Shown here in pieces: positions 62,097-64,000 of a DNA stretch of 64,000 nucleotides. This DNA comes from Pseudoscleropodium purum (taxonomy: Eukaryota > Streptophyta > Bryopsida > Hypnales > Brachytheciaceae), in NCBI GenBank assembly GCA_963969395.1, contig OZ017802.1, positions 8,806,501 to 8,870,500 of the forward strand, read 5' to 3'. The position numbers were made by a program, and so were the translations under genes. Positions within the stretch are counted from its first letter, which is position 1. Each line of letters starts with the position of its first letter. The notes below the pieces were generated by a model that was not told where the DNA came from, did not search any database, and saw only the letters and a program-made list of their open reading frames with translations.

Positions 62097-63098
62097 TTAT
62101 ATATTTTCTTGTAGGATGGGGTTTAGAAGTCTTGGGGATTTATTTTTTATTGGTATCATTGGACATGCTAGTAGTGAGTTTGATGGTATATGTAATGTTA
62201 CAGGTGAATGATTTGAGTTGAAATTGTGATTATGATTTGTGGTTGATGCATATATAGTTGAATTAGGTACTTTAATGTAGAAACCATCTATTAGACTGGT
62301 TTGGATATAGTTATTATCTCCTTGTTTAGAGTATGAACAGTTAGTGGGTATATAAGTAAGTTGAAGGTTGTCTATAAATGTATGCCATTCTATGTCTTCT
62401 TCTTGTAGCGGGGTTATGTTCGATTCATTTTGTCTTCCGATAAGAGCGATGTCTCTATTAAAGTCCCCGCACACAACATAAGTGTGTTGTGGGTATAGGG
62501 AGATTTGATGAGTGATGTGATGTTGAATTTTTGGAATCAATTGTAGATCATCTATGCGCAAGGGCATATACATGTGGAGAAGGAGCCATGGTTGTAGTGG
62601 GTGATTGTTTATTTTTATTATTTGTAAGTATGGAGAGAATTTAGCGGGAGTTGGGATTTTGATGATATTTCCTAGCTATGTATATTTTTTATTTATAAGG
62701 GTAAGGAACTCCCTTCTTTTCGGTGCACATGGTCTTCTTTGTTGTGTATATCTTGTTAGAGCATGTGTATTGTTAAATATTAGTTTGTATTTGGGGAATA
62801 GATTTTGAATGTATTTTGTAGATTTTGTTGCAAGAATTTTGGTTTCTTGGATTGTTATAATAGCGGAAGGATTTGGTGTGAGTGATATTAATTGGTGTAG
62901 GCTTGGTAGAACTGTGTTAATTGACGAGGCATTCCATGTGGTGATATGTGTATTATGGTTTAATGTTTGTGTCGTTGTAGTATATATTTGGGGTGAATCT
63001 GATATTAGCAAAGGGTGGGAGTATTCTTCTAAGTGGTCATTGCATTTTAGTGCTTCTATGAGTAAATTTTTGGGTAAAAATAGATATTTGTTAAGCAT
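62097..63098 (-). pseudogene. APE-type endonuclease of the LINE
   Basis: The 5' part shows TWNASSINTVLPSLHQLI and IITIQETK (the E of the EEP fold). The 3' part shows VCGDFNRD and NHNFNSNHSPVTL (the G-D-F-N and S-x-H-x-P-V motifs). The block is broken by stops near 62574-62675. It would nick genomic DNA to prime reverse transcription. Confidence 0.75.
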
Positions 63099-63116
63099 AA
63101 TTTGTAAGTTTATTGG

Positions 63117-63260
63117 TTAGTTTGTATGTTTGATGAATTCAGAAAGTTCTTTATGAATTGAATTGGTGAGTTCAATGATCTTTTTGAGTTTATCTTTAAA
63201 TTGTGTATATGGATTTGGTGTTTTGATGTGGTGTTCTAGTGGATTTTGTAGTAAATCCAT
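63117..63260 (-). pseudogene. Short ORF 5' of the LINE endonuclease (possible ORF1 remnant)
   Basis: A 47-codon frame rich in K, H and I (LKKIIELTNSIHKELSEFI) ends 18 bp before the ATG of the endonuclease frame. No RNA-binding motif is visible. It could be the end of ORF1 or chance. Confidence 0.3.
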
Positions 63261-64000
63261 TTTCTCTAATAGAGACGTGGTCTAATCTAGAGATGGTGTT
63301 TGTATTAAGTGTTGATCACATATTTCTAAATGTAGGCTAACTATAATAATAAGTGGGTAATGGTCGGCTTGGAGTACCCACAAACATTGTCTTAACAATA
63401 ATGTCAATCTACTGTAGTGTGTCAAACAACTTCATCCTTTAAATGCAATAAATTATGGTTTCACAAAATGTGGTTTTAAATGCCTGAACTTATAATGTAT
63501 CAAGGAAAAAAAAACTCAACACAAAAAAAGAATTTATAATTTTTTAATGAATTTTTTAGTGAAAAAAATTAGTGTTGTCCTAAACTCATAAAATTCTTGA
63601 AAACAAGCATTTGGAATACCAAATAATTTTTTTTTAATATCATTTTTGGATGTGACTTACATAAAGTGGTCCAATACATAAAACAATTAATTTTATTAAA
63701 AAAACATTTTCAAAATTGTGCACTATAGAGGTTGCAATTTCCAAAATTTAGTGGGTTTTCTCACATCTATGAAAAGATTCACAAATTTAGTTTTTTTCCT
63801 TAAAAACTCAATATGAATATACATCTTGATGTTGTTGAGGTGCAAAATTTTTTTTTTTAATTTTAGGATCTTCTTACTTGATCAAAATGAACAAATTAGA
63901 CAAACATTGGAGGCTTTCAACAAAAATAACTGAATTAGTGTGTCTAAAGAGGGATACCCCAAGCTGACCATTGCCCAAGTGCAAATAAAAGTCTTGGTAG
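63261..64000. other. AT-rich end of the window
   Basis: No gene seen; contains homopolymer A and T runs. The 5' boundary of the LINE is not visible here. Confidence 0.5.

Larger units (their letters stand above)
56593..63260 (-). mobile_element. Decayed LINE with APE, RT, RNase H and C-terminal restriction-like endonuclease
   Basis: Coding blocks run 5' to 3' on the minus strand: a 47-codon remnant (63260-63117), APE-type endonuclease (63098-62097), reverse transcriptase (61531-59844), a linker with a Cys-rich patch (59740-59103), RNase H (58290-57502) and a restriction-like endonuclease (57069-56593). Stops and frameshifts separate the blocks, and a (TTTA)n microsatellite lies between the endonuclease and RT blocks, so the element is dead. 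The order and pairing of two endonucleases match the Dualen/RandI architecture described from green algae. No clear poly(A) tail or target-site duplication was identified. Confidence 0.75.

Overview
This is nuclear DNA from a land plant. The genes carry GT-AG spliceosomal introns, mostly about 60 to 800 bp long, and lie between long AT-rich, repeat-rich intergenic stretches. They include plant-type ORC4, a plant membrane-protein family (DUF7733-like), F-box genes and a multi-exon gene of ciliary/axonemal type. A ciliary gene implies swimming sperm. Short introns and a moderate genome point to a bryophyte, most likely a liverwort; the species assignment is inference from these traits only. All splice models were made by hand: each accepted junction keeps reading frame and uses GT/AG.

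Layout. 0.1-0.35 kb: decayed minus-strand coding fragment. 0.75-2.2 kb (+): two-exon mitochondrial ribosomal protein mS26 candidate, 206 aa. 11.8-5.1 kb (-): at least 16 exons of an EF-hand protein with repeated C-T-F-x-P motifs, at least 812 aa. 14.5-13.3 kb (-): intronless F-box protein, with three diverged copies of a ~140 bp repeat just upstream of its start. 24.5-16.4 kb (-): a small unrecognised gene family, with one complete seven-exon gene (183 aa), one partly resolvable paralogue and decayed fragments. 24.5-35.1 kb: AT-rich and gene-poor, containing a possible PIF/Harbinger-type element with matching 19-bp inverted ends and TAA flanks. 36.4-35.2 kb (-): two-exon pseudogene of a Rep-type HUH endonuclease, with two nonsense codons. 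37.4-37.6 kb: foldback MITE. 41.5-40.1 kb (-): DUF7733-like multi-pass membrane protein, 272 aa. 49.3-44.4 kb (-): ORC4, 16 exons, 422 aa, fully reconstructed. 54.6-53.2 kb (-): intronless F-box/kelch-like protein, 469 aa. 63.3-56.6 kb (-): decayed LINE with an APE-type endonuclease, reverse transcriptase, RNase H and a C-terminal PD-(D/E)xK, restriction-like domain, which resembles the dual-endonuclease (Dualen/RandI) architecture.

The host genes are not one pathway. They cover housekeeping (mitoribosome, origin licensing), a sperm-cilium component, ubiquitin-ligase adaptors and a membrane protein. The most unusual items are the dual-endonuclease LINE, the Rep/HUH pseudogene, the unrecognised tandem gene family and the ciliary gene with 19-nt and 31-nt exons.
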